DNA of 64,000 nt, taken from assembly GCF_016704835.1 (NCBI RefSeq), contig NZ_JADIZJ010000005.1:310001-374000 (forward strand), given 5' to 3'. A program made the translations under genes and the position numbers. Below are positions 1-9,197 of the stretch, one piece after another. Positions within the stretch are counted from its first letter, which is position 1. Every line of letters starts with the position of its first letter. Below the pieces are notes generated by a model. The model did no database searches. It saw only the letters and a program-made list of their open reading frames with translations, and was not told the origin of the DNA. Source of the DNA: Sphingopyxis sp. Its GTDB lineage: Bacteria > Pseudomonadota > Alphaproteobacteria > Sphingomonadales > Sphingomonadaceae.

Positions 1-85
1 CATGGCGGATTATGCCGCAAAGAATTATAATTGGCGCCGGATGGCCGACGCTTTGCTCGACGGCTTGCAACCGACTATTCGATGA
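1..85 (+). CDS. 3' end of a plus-strand gene, possibly a glycosyltransferase (partial)
   Basis: An open frame enters from the left edge (codons start at position 2) and stops with TGA at 83-85. The visible residues read as a C-terminal amphipathic helix with aromatic and basic residues (YAAKNYNWRRMADALLDGL). Such helices are common at the end of GT4-type glycosyltransferases, so that family is only a suggestion. Its stop overlaps by 11 bp the stop of the convergent membrane protein gene on the minus strand, as tightly packed real genes often do. The internal ATG at position 2 is probably not the start. Too little is present to assign a function. Confidence 0.4.
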   Translation, partial: MADYAAKNYNWRRMADALLDGLQPTIR

Positions 86-1790
86 TCGTGGTCCGGCATT
101 GCCATTGGCGCAATTGGGTGCCGACTGCCTGATTAGCCTTGTCACGCGCGGTGCCAGCCTCTGTCGCGCCATAATAAGCACGGATCGGCTCTAGCGTCTC
201 GTTACCGACAAATGCGACCAACGGCGCAGCGTGCGCCGCGCAAAGTGCCTCCGCCAGCGCGGGGTCAACCGCGCCACGCATCAAACGAATCGGGCGCGCA
301 TCGAGTGCTGGTGAATTGATAATCAGATCGACGGCAAAGGGTGCATCTGTTTCGCCCACCACCACATAATCGGCGCCGCTCGCCGCGATGCGTTCCGATG
401 CCCTTGCATAGGGAGCATAAAGAGAGTGCGCCATCCACGCTTGCAGTGGAAGAACAACGACCAACCCCGCCGCGGTCGTCCGCGCGAGCAAGGTCCGCCA
501 ACGCGCCTTCGCCTCGCCCAGCGACATCCACCCAAAAACCGCAAGCAGGATGAAGTTACCGATCAGGCCGTGCAGATAGCGATAACCAAATCCGTGTCCC
601 TGATAGGGCAGGATGATAAGCATCACCATCGTCGTCAGCAAAACACCCCCTGCCAATGCGCCCGCCAGACGGTCCTTGCGCGCTATCGCAAGTCCAAGCG
701 GCAGGAGCGGCAACAGCAGCAGGTGCTGCCAGGCGAAAAACCGCAGGATGTTTGCGACCATATTGGCGAGACGCAGGCCGTCTCCCTGTATCACCGTCAG
801 GATCAGCCGACTGATATAGTCGATCCCCTGTTCTTTGGTTGCTACCGCATCGCCTTCAACCAGCGCCCACATGGCATTTGGCCACCACGCCCAGAACGCG
901 CCGATGGCGACATAGCCCAGAAAATAGATGGTGGCGCGGCGCCAGTCGCGCTCGAGCACCAGCAGGAAGAGGATGGGTGCCGCAAACATGGGATGCATGA
1001 TTGGTTGATGCAGCCCCACCGCGACGAAGCCGACCGCCAAAGCCGCGAGATCCGTCCACATCGTCCGACGCAGGAAGAGCCAAAGCCAGCAGAGGTTCAG
1101 CGCAAGATGCGCCGGCATGGCATAGGCGGTCATGCCGTTGAACAATATCTGCCCCGACCCAAGATAGAGCAAGAGCGCGACAACCGCCGTCTCGTGATCG
1201 GCCGGCCAGATGCGCCGGGCACATCCCCATAGTGCGACCGCACCCAACATCAGCATCGCCGGCCCGGTCATGGCGGCATCGCCGATCAGCCCAAACAGAG
1301 CGCGCAACACAGCATTGAACGGCAGATAGGCCGATACCCATCCCGCAGTTTCGCTGGTCGGATACATGAACATCGTATTGAGCGCGTCGGCATGATGGCG
1401 CCACACGCCGCTCAGCGGTGCGACGAGTTGCCCCTGTGCGAATACCTGTGCGTCGAAGGTCGCCATTTGCTCGTCACGACTGAGGTCGTGACCCGACAGG
1501 ATCAGATAGTGGCCAGCAAAGGCGACAACCGCCATCAGCGTTCCGATTGCCAACGCCAGTCGCCAACTTCCAGCAAACGCTCGCTCACGCGTGGGAAGAC
1601 GCCACAAGCAAAGCGCGAGCAACAACGCGCCAACAAGCAGCAGCCACCTATCCTGCCGTTGCAGAAAAAACAGGCTGAGATTGGCATCGGCTCCTTGCAA
1701 TGCCGCGAGCACGAAGGCCGCCATCGCGAAAACCGCAGGTCGCTGCACCGCTATGCCCAATAGCTGTTTGTTCGTCATCGCGTGGGACAT
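75..1790 (-). CDS. Polytopic membrane protein, GT-C glycosyltransferase-like
   Basis: A 571-residue, strongly hydrophobic protein with roughly ten to twelve predicted membrane segments and a short hydrophilic C-terminal domain (about residues 460-571). After the third hydrophobic block comes a periplasmic-type loop with SRDEQMATFDAQVFAQGQL. This resembles the acidic first-loop motif of GT-C enzymes (PMT/ArnT type), which transfer sugars from polyprenyl-phosphate donors outside the cytoplasmic membrane. LHQPIMHPMF near residue 265 is another conserved-looking patch. The partial gene to the left may also be a glycosyltransferase, which would fit an envelope-glycan setting. Alternative starts at 1790 (MSHAM) and 1778 (MTNKQ) cannot be separated because neither has a clear Shine-Dalgarno sequence. 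Substrate is unknown. Confidence 0.75.
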   Translation of the reverse strand: MSHAMTNKQLLGIAVQRPAVFAMAAFVLAALQGADANLSLFFLQRQDRWLLLVGALLLALCLWRLPTRERAFAGSWRLALAIGTLMAVVAFAGHYLILSGHDLSRDEQMATFDAQVFAQGQLVAPLSGVWRHHADALNTMFMYPTSETAGWVSAYLPFNAVLRALFGLIGDAAMTGPAMLMLGAVALWGCARRIWPADHETAVVALLLYLGSGQILFNGMTAYAMPAHLALNLCWLWLFLRRTMWTDLAALAVGFVAVGLHQPIMHPMFAAPILFLLVLERDWRRATIYFLGYVAIGAFWAWWPNAMWALVEGDAVATKEQGIDYISRLILTVIQGDGLRLANMVANILRFFAWQHLLLLPLLPLGLAIARKDRLAGALAGGVLLTTMVMLIILPYQGHGFGYRYLHGLIGNFILLAVFGWMSLGEAKARWRTLLARTTAAGLVVVLPLQAWMAHSLYAPYARASERIAASGADYVVVGETDAPFAVDLIINSPALDARPIRLMRGAVDPALAEALCAAHAAPLVAFVGNETLEPIRAYYGATEAGTARDKANQAVGTQLRQWQCRTTIIE

Positions 1791-1976
1791 GCCACTTTAT
1801 GGATAATTCGGTGTTAATTCGGAAGCGATTGTGCGGCGCCGAAGGGGAACGATGATGGTGGCGCCGTCCGCTTGGACGCGCGAGGCGCTATTGTTGCTGG
1901 TCAAGGATGCACGATGCAATTGCGCGATCGAAGATGTTTATGATATGTTCTTGCAATCGCAGTCAGGAGAACGGCC

Positions 1977-2393
1977 ATGAACGATTCGAGTCCGCGCGCC
2001 ACCGGCCAATGCCATTGCGGCGCAATTCGTTATTCGATGACCACCTCGGTGCAGCATCATGCGCTGTGCCATTGCAGCGATTGCCGCCGCCACGCCGGGG
2101 CGCCGATGGTCGGGTGGGCGCTAGTCGGGCAGGACGAGATCGAAATCACCGGCACCCCGAAAATCTACGCATCATCCGAACATGGCCGACGCCATTTCTG
2201 CGGCGATTGCGGCACCGGGCTCTTCTATACCAGCGAAGCGATTTTTCCGGGGCAGATCGATGTCCAATCGGCGACGCTCGACGATCCCGACCTTATTCCC
2301 GCGCAGGTGCAGATCCAGATCGCCGAGCGTATCGGATGGATGGATAAGCTGGACAGCCTTCCGGCGTTCGAGCGCTATCCGCCTTTCGAATAG
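1977..2393 (+). CDS. GFA (glutathione-dependent formaldehyde-activating/CENP-V) family protein
   Basis: A 138-residue protein with the zinc-binding layout of the GFA/CENP-V fold: CHCGAIRY near residue 13, CHCSDCRRHAG near residue 32 and CGDCGTGLF near residue 75. Members bind zinc through these cysteines. A few act on S-hydroxymethyl-glutathione, but most have no proven substrate. The start is supported by AGGAGAACGGCC just before the ATG. The gene is monocistronic and converges on the serine hydrolase gene, their 3' ends overlapping by 19 bp. No glutathione-linked formaldehyde dehydrogenase lies nearby, so the enzymatic role is unproven. Confidence 0.88.
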   Translation: MNDSSPRATGQCHCGAIRYSMTTSVQHHALCHCSDCRRHAGAPMVGWALVGQDEIEITGTPKIYASSEHGRRHFCGDCGTGLFYTSEAIFPGQIDVQSATLDDPDLIPAQVQIQIAERIGWMDKLDSLPAFERYPPFE

Positions 2394-3778
2394 GGTCGGC
2401 GCGGACCGTCGGCAGCGACGATCGCCCTGACCAGCGCCACTATGTCGAGCCGGTTCGTGTCGTCGTCATAACCCTGCCGCACGATCACTAGTTGGCGAGA
2501 CGGGATGACCACCAGATATTGGCCGCGATTGCCAAAGGCACCGAATGCGTCGGCGGGGACGCCGTCGGTTTTATTGAGCAGCCAAAATCCCGCACCATAG
2601 CCGAACATCCCCGCCGGCTGCGGTCCGCTCGGCGTCGTCACGAAGCTGCGCCAGTTGGCGGGCAACAGCCGCTGGCCGTCCAGGAGGCCGTCGTTTTGAT
2701 ACAGCAGCCCCAGCCGTGCCAAGTCGCGCGCGGTCGTCCACACCTGGCTCGACAGGATATAGTCGCCGTCCTTGTCATGCTCGACAAAGGTGCGTGTCAT
2801 ACCGATCTGGTCGAAGAAGGCGGCGGGGCTGAGCGCAGCTTCCGCCTTCGCTAGCGCTGCCTTGAGCGACAGTACGCCAAGTAGTGTGTCGTTATTGGCA
2901 TAGCGATAGCGGGTGCCCGGTGGGTTCAGCAGCGGCCATTGCACCGTCCACTGGCGCACTGAGGCGCCGCCCATGTAGATTGCGTCGGTGCGATTGCCCG
3001 CCGAGTCGCTGGTCAGCCCACTTGCCATCCGCATCAGCTGCTCGGTCGTGATCGCAGCGCGCGGGTCGCCCGGGCTCTGCCATTCGGCAATCATCGCGGG
3101 CGCGTTGACGTCGATCTGGCCACGATGCACTGCGTGACCGATCAGCGTCGCGGCCATCGATTTGGCGACCGAGAAGGTCCGCTGCGCGGTATGCACATCA
3201 TGGCCGCCCCAATAGCGTTCGACCGAAATCCGACCATCCTTGACGATCAGCAGCGCGCTGGTGCGGCCGCCGAAGCCGTTAATTGCCGTCACCGGCTCGA
3301 ATTTGTTAGGCCCACTCGTGATCGGCCCGCCCGCGCCCTTGTCGCCCAGCGGCCATGGCTGATCGTCAAAGGTCGCACGCGCGGCAAATTCATGAACCGG
3401 CATCGGCAACGCGCTGATCGGCAACGTGACGCAACCTTCGCCCCCGGTCCATTGCGCCATGCGCGGCGGCATATCGGCGCGATATGATACGCTGACGCGT
3501 TTCGCCGCCTCGTCGACGTCGGCCTTCAGAACGCGGACGTCGGCCTCGATCTCCGGATAAATACCGGTCAGTTCGTCGCGCTCGATCGCGTCGAGCGACT
3601 TGCCCGCGCCGTTCCACAGCGACGAGCAAGTGAGCGCTGCGCGATAGCCCGCCGCCCACGCACGGTTGAGGTCAGGATTGGCATCGGCAGCCTGCGCAGG
3701 TATCGCCGTTGTCCCAATCGCGATTGCCAGCGCCAAACGGCACAGGGTCGCAACCTGCTTCATGGGCGGCTGCATCAT
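2375..3778 (-). CDS. Secreted serine hydrolase, class C beta-lactamase/esterase family
   Basis: A 467-residue protein with a signal peptide ending in PAQA|AD, so it is probably periplasmic. The catalytic tetrad motif SVAK (S-x-x-K) lies near residue 212, YAN (Y-x-N) near residue 293, and the third motif is FGNRGQ instead of the usual HxG/KTG, near residue 418. The family includes beta-lactamases, D-aminopeptidases, esterases and 6-aminohexanoate-dimer hydrolases, and substrate cannot be read from sequence. The long N-terminal part (residues 35-140) contains conserved-looking cysteines. I chose the ATG at 3778 because AAGGAG lies six bases upstream and its ATGA overlaps the rarA stop. A longer frame to 3814 lacks such support. 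Translational coupling to rarA is likely. Confidence 0.85.
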   Translation of the reverse strand: MMQPPMKQVATLCRLALAIAIGTTAIPAQAADANPDLNRAWAAGYRAALTCSSLWNGAGKSLDAIERDELTGIYPEIEADVRVLKADVDEAAKRVSVSYRADMPPRMAQWTGGEGCVTLPISALPMPVHEFAARATFDDQPWPLGDKGAGGPITSGPNKFEPVTAINGFGGRTSALLIVKDGRISVERYWGGHDVHTAQRTFSVAKSMAATLIGHAVHRGQIDVNAPAMIAEWQSPGDPRAAITTEQLMRMASGLTSDSAGNRTDAIYMGGASVRQWTVQWPLLNPPGTRYRYANNDTLLGVLSLKAALAKAEAALSPAAFFDQIGMTRTFVEHDKDGDYILSSQVWTTARDLARLGLLYQNDGLLDGQRLLPANWRSFVTTPSGPQPAGMFGYGAGFWLLNKTDGVPADAFGAFGNRGQYLVVIPSRQLVIVRQGYDDDTNRLDIVALVRAIVAADGPRRPYSKGG

Positions 3779-5100
3779 TCCCCGCTCCTTGTCTTGCGCT
3801 GTTCGTCCCACCACGCCATGCGTTCGGCGATCCGCTTTTCAAACCCACGATCGGTTGGCTGGTAGTAGGTTTGTGCGCCCATGCCATCAGGCCAGTAATC
3901 GGCGCCGGAAAAACCGTCGGGTGCATCGTGGTCATAGGCATAGCCCGCACCATAGCCCAGGTCTTTCATCAGCTTGGTTGGGGCGTTGAGGATGTTCGCC
4001 GGCGGCGCCAGCGACCCGGTCTCGCGTGCGGATGCGAAGGCCGCCTTCTGCGCCGCATAGGCGGCGTTCGATTTGGGCGCGGTCGCGAGATAGAGGCAGG
4101 CCTGCACGATAGCCAGTTCTCCCTCGGGCGAGCCGAGAAACTGATAGGCGTCTCTTGCGGCGAGGCATTGCACCAGCGCCTGCGGATCGGCGAGCCCGAT
4201 GTCCTCGATCGCGAACCGCACCAGCCGCCGCAGTACGTAGAGCGGCTCCTCGCCCGCAACGAGCATTCGTGCCATATAATAGAGCGACGCCTGCGGATCG
4301 GATCCGCGCAGCGCCTTGTGCAGCGCCGAAATCAGATTGTAATGACCGTCGCGGTCCTTGTCATAGACCGGCATCCGGCGGTGCAGGAATTGTGCAAGCT
4401 CGGCGGGATCGAGCGGGCCGGGAATCGCGGCGGCAAACAGCGTCTCGACCTGGTTAAGCAGGAAGCGCCCGTCGCCGTCGGCGCTCGTGACCAGCGCCGC
4501 CCGGGCATCCGCAGTGACGGGCAGGCTGCGCCCTATGTCGGCCTCGGCGCGCGCAACGAGCTGCGTCAGAGCATTCTCGTCGAGCCGGTTCAGCACCAGA
4601 ACCTGCGCGCGCGACAGCAGCGCGGCGTTCAAGGCAAAGCTGGGATTCTCGGTCGTCGCGCCGACCAGCACCACCGTGCCGCGTTCGACATAGGGCAGGA
4701 AGCCGTCCTGTTGCGCGCGATTGAAGCGGTGAATCTCGTCGACGAACAACAAGGTCCGCTTGCCCGCCGCGGCCATTTTTTCGGCGTCAGCAAACGCCGT
4801 CCGCAAATCCGCAACCCCCGAGAACACCGCAGACAACGCCGAGAAACGCATCCCCACCGCTTCGGCGAGGAGCCGCGCGATCGTCGTCTTGCCAGTCCCC
4901 GGTGGCCCCCACAGGATGATCGACGACAATTGCCCCGCCGCGACCATGCGGCCGATCGTGCCTTCGGGTCCGGTCAGATGCTCCTGCCCGACGACGTCGG
5001 CCAGCGTGCGCGGGCGGAGCCGCTCGGCGAGCGGCACCGGGCCGGTCGCCGCGCCTTCGCGCTGAGCCGGTGCGTCGCCGCCAAACAGATCCCCGGCCAC
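3775..5100 (-). CDS. rarA: Replication-associated recombination protein A (MgsA family AAA ATPase)
   Basis: A 441-residue clamp-loader-like AAA+ ATPase. Walker A is GPPGTGKTT near residue 65 and Walker B is LLFVDEIHRFN near residue 117. It has the conserved N-terminal PLAERLRPRTLADVVGQEH and the C-terminal tetramerisation region (ALRGSDPQASLYYMARML, then YWPDGM and YYQPTDRGFE near the end). RarA acts at stalled replication forks and binds SSB. The start is GTG at 5100. The gene sits eight bases downstream of the glycosyltransferase gene and its stop overlaps the next start, so the three minus-strand genes probably form one transcript. Length matches the family. Confidence 0.96.
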   Translation of the reverse strand: MAGDLFGGDAPAQREGAATGPVPLAERLRPRTLADVVGQEHLTGPEGTIGRMVAAGQLSSIILWGPPGTGKTTIARLLAEAVGMRFSALSAVFSGVADLRTAFADAEKMAAAGKRTLLFVDEIHRFNRAQQDGFLPYVERGTVVLVGATTENPSFALNAALLSRAQVLVLNRLDENALTQLVARAEADIGRSLPVTADARAALVTSADGDGRFLLNQVETLFAAAIPGPLDPAELAQFLHRRMPVYDKDRDGHYNLISALHKALRGSDPQASLYYMARMLVAGEEPLYVLRRLVRFAIEDIGLADPQALVQCLAARDAYQFLGSPEGELAIVQACLYLATAPKSNAAYAAQKAAFASARETGSLAPPANILNAPTKLMKDLGYGAGYAYDHDAPDGFSGADYWPDGMGAQTYYQPTDRGFEKRIAERMAWWDEQRKTRSGE

Positions 5101-5107
5101 GATTGCC

Positions 5108-6265
5108 CTAACCCCCGCGCCGCTGTTTTTGGCGGATCAGGCGCAGATAGGTATCGGCGACCGCCTGATTGATCGCATCCCATTGATAGGCGCCGCTTTC
5201 GAGCACCGCCGCCGCGCCATGTTCGGTCCGGAGCGGGATGTCGCGGCAATAGCGCTGCAAATGGTCGGCAAAACCGGTGATCGAACCGGGCGACACGAGA
5301 TAGCCGGTGCGGCTGTGCTTAACGATGCTAGCGCTGCCGGTCGCCCGCGCCGCGACGACGGGCAGGCCGCACGCCATCGCCTCAAGCGTTACATTGCCAA
5401 AGGTCTCGGTGACCGACGGATTGAAGAAAATGTCGCACGACGCCAGCGCATGCGCAAGATCTTCGCCGCCTTGAAACCCGATGAAACTGGCGTTCGGCAG
5501 GCGCGATTCAAACCATTCGCCCGCCGGTCCCTCACCAATGACGACTACCTTGTGCGGCACCCCGCGCCGCGCCAGCACGTCGATGGCGTCGGCAAACACG
5601 TCGAGCCCCTTTTCCATTACGAGTCGACCGAGGAACGCGATGATCGGGACATCGTCGGCGACGTCGAGCGCACGGCGCCAGTCCATGTCGCGGCGCCCAG
5701 GATTGAATACCCCCCGCTCGACGCCGCGGGTCCAAATGCCGATGTCGTAATTCATTCGCTGGTCGCGCAGCACCTGGGCAAAGCTTTCCGACGGCGCGAT
5801 CAGCGCATCGCACTTGCGGTAGAGCTTGCGCAGCCACGCGACGATCACCGGTTCGAGAAACGACAGGTTGTAATAGCGAAAATAGGTCTCAAAGCGGGTG
5901 TGAACCGAACACGCGACCGGCAACCGCCGCCGCCGCGCCCACGCCGCCGCCTGCCGCGAAACCCGATCGGGGCTGGAGATGTGGAGGACGTTCGGCGCGA
6001 AGGCGGCAATGTCCTGCCGTACCCGCGAAGAAAAGGTCACCGGGATGCGATATTCGCTGCGCCCGGGGATCGCAAAGGACGGCACGCTGACCAGATCGCC
6101 GGTCGGCTCGAAATCAGGATTTGCGATGGTCGGTGAATAAACGCGCACCGCGGCGCCATGCGCGAGCAGATATCCGACAAGGCGGTTCAGCGCCTTGTTC
6201 GCGCCATCGACGGTCATGTTGTAATTGCCGCTGAACAGGGCGATGCGCAGGTCGGAGACGTCCAT
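5108..6265 (-). CDS. Glycosyltransferase family 4, alpha-mannosyltransferase-like
   Basis: A 385-residue GT-B-fold retaining glycosyltransferase. The N-terminal Rossmann domain starts with ALFSGNYNMTVDGANKALNR. The C-terminal domain holds the donor-binding E-x7-E motif in SVTETFGNVTLEAMACGLP near residue 290 and a conserved FLGRLVMEKGLDVF near residue 210. Its closest familiar relatives are nucleotide-sugar-dependent mannosyl/glucosyltransferases that decorate lipids. Acceptor and donor are inferred only at family level. The frame is open far upstream, but that extension is low-complexity Arg/Gly and antisense to the next gene, so I start at the ATG at 6265. The likely site is cytoplasmic, on the inner face of the membrane. 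Confidence 0.87.
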   Translation of the reverse strand: MDVSDLRIALFSGNYNMTVDGANKALNRLVGYLLAHGAAVRVYSPTIANPDFEPTGDLVSVPSFAIPGRSEYRIPVTFSSRVRQDIAAFAPNVLHISSPDRVSRQAAAWARRRRLPVACSVHTRFETYFRYYNLSFLEPVIVAWLRKLYRKCDALIAPSESFAQVLRDQRMNYDIGIWTRGVERGVFNPGRRDMDWRRALDVADDVPIIAFLGRLVMEKGLDVFADAIDVLARRGVPHKVVVIGEGPAGEWFESRLPNASFIGFQGGEDLAHALASCDIFFNPSVTETFGNVTLEAMACGLPVVAARATGSASIVKHSRTGYLVSPGSITGFADHLQRYCRDIPLRTEHGAAAVLESGAYQWDAINQAVADTYLRLIRQKQRRGG

Positions 6266-6309
6266 CGCGCCTGCGCTAACCCTCTCGCCGGGCAAACGCA
6301 ACGCCGCCG

Positions 6310-7371
6310 TCAGGCCATGATGCTGTACGGTTCGCCGGGCTTTTGTCGGCACATGCGCTTTGCGACGCGCGTTTCCTCGCCCTCGACGATCGCGATATCG
6401 GTGATCGACAGGCATCTGCTGCCATTGGGTTCGGTGTTGAGCGCGGTGATCGTCGACGACCCTGCGACCCCTGCGCGCGTCGGGCTGGTCCATTTGGCGG
6501 TGGCGCCGACCTCTTCTTTTTTGGTCACTGCAACGGTCGCCTCGGCGGCGACCTTCTGCTCCTTTTCGTCCAGCTGGCAGGCAATCTCGGCGACGAGCAC
6601 CGCGCCGAACAGCCCCGAGACCGCGGTACCGATGCCTTTCAGCCCCGCGGCACTCCCCGCGACGCCGCCGATCAACCCGCCGAGCGCCCCGCCGCGTTTG
6701 CGGGCGCGCTTGCATTTGGCTTCGGGGTTGGCGCCGTCGGCGCGTTTCGCCTCGTCGCCCTTTTTCTTCGCGGGCTTGTCAGCGTTTTCGGGCGCCGCGA
6801 CCGCGGCAACCGCCGCGCGAGCCGGATAGCCGTTGCAGCCGGTGTTGAAGCAGAAGCGGTCGGCCAGATAAGCGCGATCGGTCTGATATTGCGCCTCCAT
6901 CCCGCGATAGGCGGCAAGGTTTGCTCCTTCTGGATTGGAGGCCGCATGTTCAGCCATCACGGTCTGGAAGAAGCGATACTGGGTGTCCGCCGAATAGCGT
7001 TTGTTGGCGCCGACCTGGGTCGAATAGAGCGACGACAAGGCGTCCTGATAGGTAATCATCGCCTGGCGATAGGGCAGCATTTTTTGGCGATAATAGGTGT
7101 CGATCGCGACGGTGCAGCGGTTGATTGCCTTGGCCTGATCAAACGGGGCATCTATCTTGCGGTAATCTTCGCGGCAGCCCGGATAGCTGTCGGTATCGAG
7201 CGTCGGTCGTACCGGTAGCGCGGGCAACGGCGGTTCTGCGACCGCCGGCGGGACATAGGCTTTGTCGCCCTCGCCCGGTGGGCTCTGCCATGCGGCGGCA
7301 ACGGCGCTGCTGGACAGCAACGCGACGCCGATGACGACGAGCATCGTCTTATGTCGCAACTTCGTCCGCAT
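6310..7371 (-). CDS. Secreted glycine-zipper protein with 17-kDa-antigen-like C-terminus
   Basis: A 353-residue exported protein. It has a signal peptide (LVVIGVALLSSSAVAAA), a Pro-rich linker (residues 35-55), then a mainly helical region of residues 60-195 with paired cysteines (CREDY, RFCFNTGCNGYP). A highly basic segment PAKKKGDEAKRADG is followed by a glycine zipper, RGGALGGLIGGVAGSAAG. The last 80 residues (GATAKWTSPTRAG ... SRCLSITD ... AKRMCRQKPGEPYSI) resemble the C-terminal part of 17-kDa surface-antigen lipoproteins. No enzyme motif is seen. It may sit in the outer membrane or periplasm. It is divergent from the ClpP-like lipoprotein gene; the two share a 158-bp promoter region. 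Function unknown. Confidence 0.75.
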   Translation of the reverse strand: MRTKLRHKTMLVVIGVALLSSSAVAAAWQSPPGEGDKAYVPPAVAEPPLPALPVRPTLDTDSYPGCREDYRKIDAPFDQAKAINRCTVAIDTYYRQKMLPYRQAMITYQDALSSLYSTQVGANKRYSADTQYRFFQTVMAEHAASNPEGANLAAYRGMEAQYQTDRAYLADRFCFNTGCNGYPARAAVAAVAAPENADKPAKKKGDEAKRADGANPEAKCKRARKRGGALGGLIGGVAGSAAGLKGIGTAVSGLFGAVLVAEIACQLDEKEQKVAAEATVAVTKKEEVGATAKWTSPTRAGVAGSSTITALNTEPNGSRCLSITDIAIVEGEETRVAKRMCRQKPGEPYSIMA

Positions 7372-7529
7372 CCCATATCCCCCAACCCCTGTACTTCAAA
7401 GGTTAGGCTCGAATAGTCGCCCCCACAAGCTTGGTCAGTGACGCCGATCATACCGCCGCGTCCCCTTCCAGCGATATTGTTTTGATCCGGACGGTGGATT
7501 AGGATCAAGATCGAATTGGGAGGGGTGGC

Positions 7530-8246
7530 ATGCGCAGCTGGATCAAATCGGTCACCACACTCGCGGCGATTCTGGCATGCACCGCCGCGACACCGCCGGG
7601 CATGGATCCGGACAATCCGACATGCCCCGACAAACCCAATTGGTCCGATTACAAAACGATGGTGCTGACGCCGTTCAAGCGCAGCGGCGAAACGGTGCTC
7701 CTCGCCGAAGGCCGCGTCGACAGCGAGCTGCCGGCGCGGCTCGAAAAAGTGCTGACCGACAATCCGTCGATCAGCGAGATCTGGATTCGTTCGCCGGGCG
7801 GTGATGCGCGCGCCGGCAATGCCGCGGGCCTGCTGATCCGCAAATTCAGCAAACAGCGCCAGATGATCACCCGCATCCCGGCGGGATGGACATGTTTCAG
7901 CGCCTGCAATTTTGTATTCATGGGCGGCCGCGCCCGCACAATCGATCCGGGTGGCCATTTCATGGTCCATATGTTCACGATGACCGGCGACAAGGACGCG
8001 ATTCAGTCGAGCGTCGCGCTCGGCACCGAATCCACGACTGAACTGATCAGCGATGTCGAGCGCGAAGCCGCGCTCATGGCGACCGAGGATAATGACCTGC
8101 TCATCCGCCTCGACGTCTCACGCGATTTGCTGTCCGACATCATGTACCGGCAGAAAGCCGTCGCGACAGGCAGCGACCGTTCGACGCGCCGCTGCCTGTC
8201 GCGCAAGGAAGCGCTGAAATACAATGTCGTCAACGTCGACGATTAG
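7530..8246 (+). CDS. Periplasmic ClpP/crotonase-fold hydrolase-like lipoprotein
   Basis: A 238-residue protein whose N-terminus ends in LAAILAC, a possible lipobox with Cys17, so it may be an envelope lipoprotein. The core follows the ClpP/crotonase fold seen in COG3904-type predicted periplasmic proteins. RSPGGDARAG (residues 87-96) forms the oxyanion region. FSACNFVFMGG places the candidate nucleophile at Ser124, and GGHFMVHMF supplies a candidate histidine near 146. Whether it is proteolytic is not known. An RBS-like GGGAGGGGT lies before the ATG. Its stop overlaps the convergent corC stop by four bases. It is divergent from the glycine-zipper protein gene, which may be a functional partner. 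Confidence 0.75.
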   Translation: MRSWIKSVTTLAAILACTAATPPGMDPDNPTCPDKPNWSDYKTMVLTPFKRSGETVLLAEGRVDSELPARLEKVLTDNPSISEIWIRSPGGDARAGNAAGLLIRKFSKQRQMITRIPAGWTCFSACNFVFMGGRARTIDPGGHFMVHMFTMTGDKDAIQSSVALGTESTTELISDVEREAALMATEDNDLLIRLDVSRDLLSDIMYRQKAVATGSDRSTRRCLSRKEALKYNVVNVDD

Positions 8247-9178
8247 TCGCCGGTTTCGGACGGCGCTTCCAGATTGACGACGACCGGCGGATGCAGGCGC
8301 AGGCGATGGACGCGGCGCTCGTCGGCCTCGGTTATTTCGATACGCCATCCGCTGGGGTGAAGCAGAATTTCTCCAACCTCGGGGACATGCCCTGCGAGCA
8401 CTGCGGCAAGGCCGCCGAGCGTGTCGACATCTTCGTCGATCTCGGCGAGCCGCGGGTCGATTGCCTCGCCGATATCGTCGAGCTCGGCCCGCGCATCGGC
8501 GTTCCAACAGCCGTCGTCGCCGGGAACAAACAGCGCGGTCGGCTCGTCGTCATGCTCATCCTCGATCTCGCCAACGATTTCCTCGACCAGATCCTCGATC
8601 GTCAGCAGCCCTTCGGTACCCGAATATTCGTCGATGACGATCGCCAGATGGGTGCGCTTGGCGCGCATTTCGGCAAGCAGGTCGAGCACCCCCATCGACT
8701 GGGGTACATATAGCGGCTGGCGCAGCAAGTCGATCATCGGCGGTGGCGGGCGCCCCTCAGCAAGCACCGCAAACACATCCTTGACGTGGATCATCCCGAC
8801 CACTTCGTCGAGATTTTCGCGGTAAACCGGCAGGCGGCTATGTCCCGCCTCTGCAAATTGCGCGAGGATTTCGGTAAAGCTGGCGCTTTCGGGGATGGCG
8901 ATGATGTCGGCGCGCGGCACGGCGACATCGTCGACCGTCTGTTCGCCGAAATGGAGCAGGTTGCGCAGCATCTTGCGCTCGATCGGCGACATATCGCCAA
9001 CGATGTTGCTGCCGCGCCGATCGTGACCCTCTTCCTCAGCCTCGTCGATAACGTCTTCGATCTGCTCGCGGAGCGACGGTTCCTTGTCGCCGCCGAACAG
9101 CAATGTCCGAAGCCCGGCCCACAGGCCGGATCTACTGTCCTCTTCCGATCGGGTCGAAGATCCCTGGTCGTCGGGCAT
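8243..9178 (-). CDS. corC: Hemolysin-type CBS domain protein (CorC/TlyC family)
   Basis: A 311-residue soluble protein with the CorC plan: an acidic N-terminus (SLREQIEDVIDEAEEEG), two CBS domains (about residues 70-195, containing VMIHV-like GMIHVKDVF and LAIVIDEYSGTEGLLTIEDLVEEIVGEIEDEHD) and a CorC_HlyC transporter-associated domain (residues 215-300). The family is linked to magnesium/cobalt handling and in alphaproteobacteria it accompanies ybeY. I start at 9178 (MPDDQGSS), with GGAGGA upstream, rather than 9241, because ybeY ends at 9198 and the 21-residue extension lies in it. It probably shares the ybeY transcript. Confidence 0.93.
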   Translation of the reverse strand: MPDDQGSSTRSEEDSRSGLWAGLRTLLFGGDKEPSLREQIEDVIDEAEEEGHDRRGSNIVGDMSPIERKMLRNLLHFGEQTVDDVAVPRADIIAIPESASFTEILAQFAEAGHSRLPVYRENLDEVVGMIHVKDVFAVLAEGRPPPPMIDLLRQPLYVPQSMGVLDLLAEMRAKRTHLAIVIDEYSGTEGLLTIEDLVEEIVGEIEDEHDDEPTALFVPGDDGCWNADARAELDDIGEAIDPRLAEIDEDVDTLGGLAAVLAGHVPEVGEILLHPSGWRIEITEADERRVHRLRLHPPVVVNLEAPSETGD

Positions 9179-9197
9179 ATATCTCGCGTTTCCTCCG

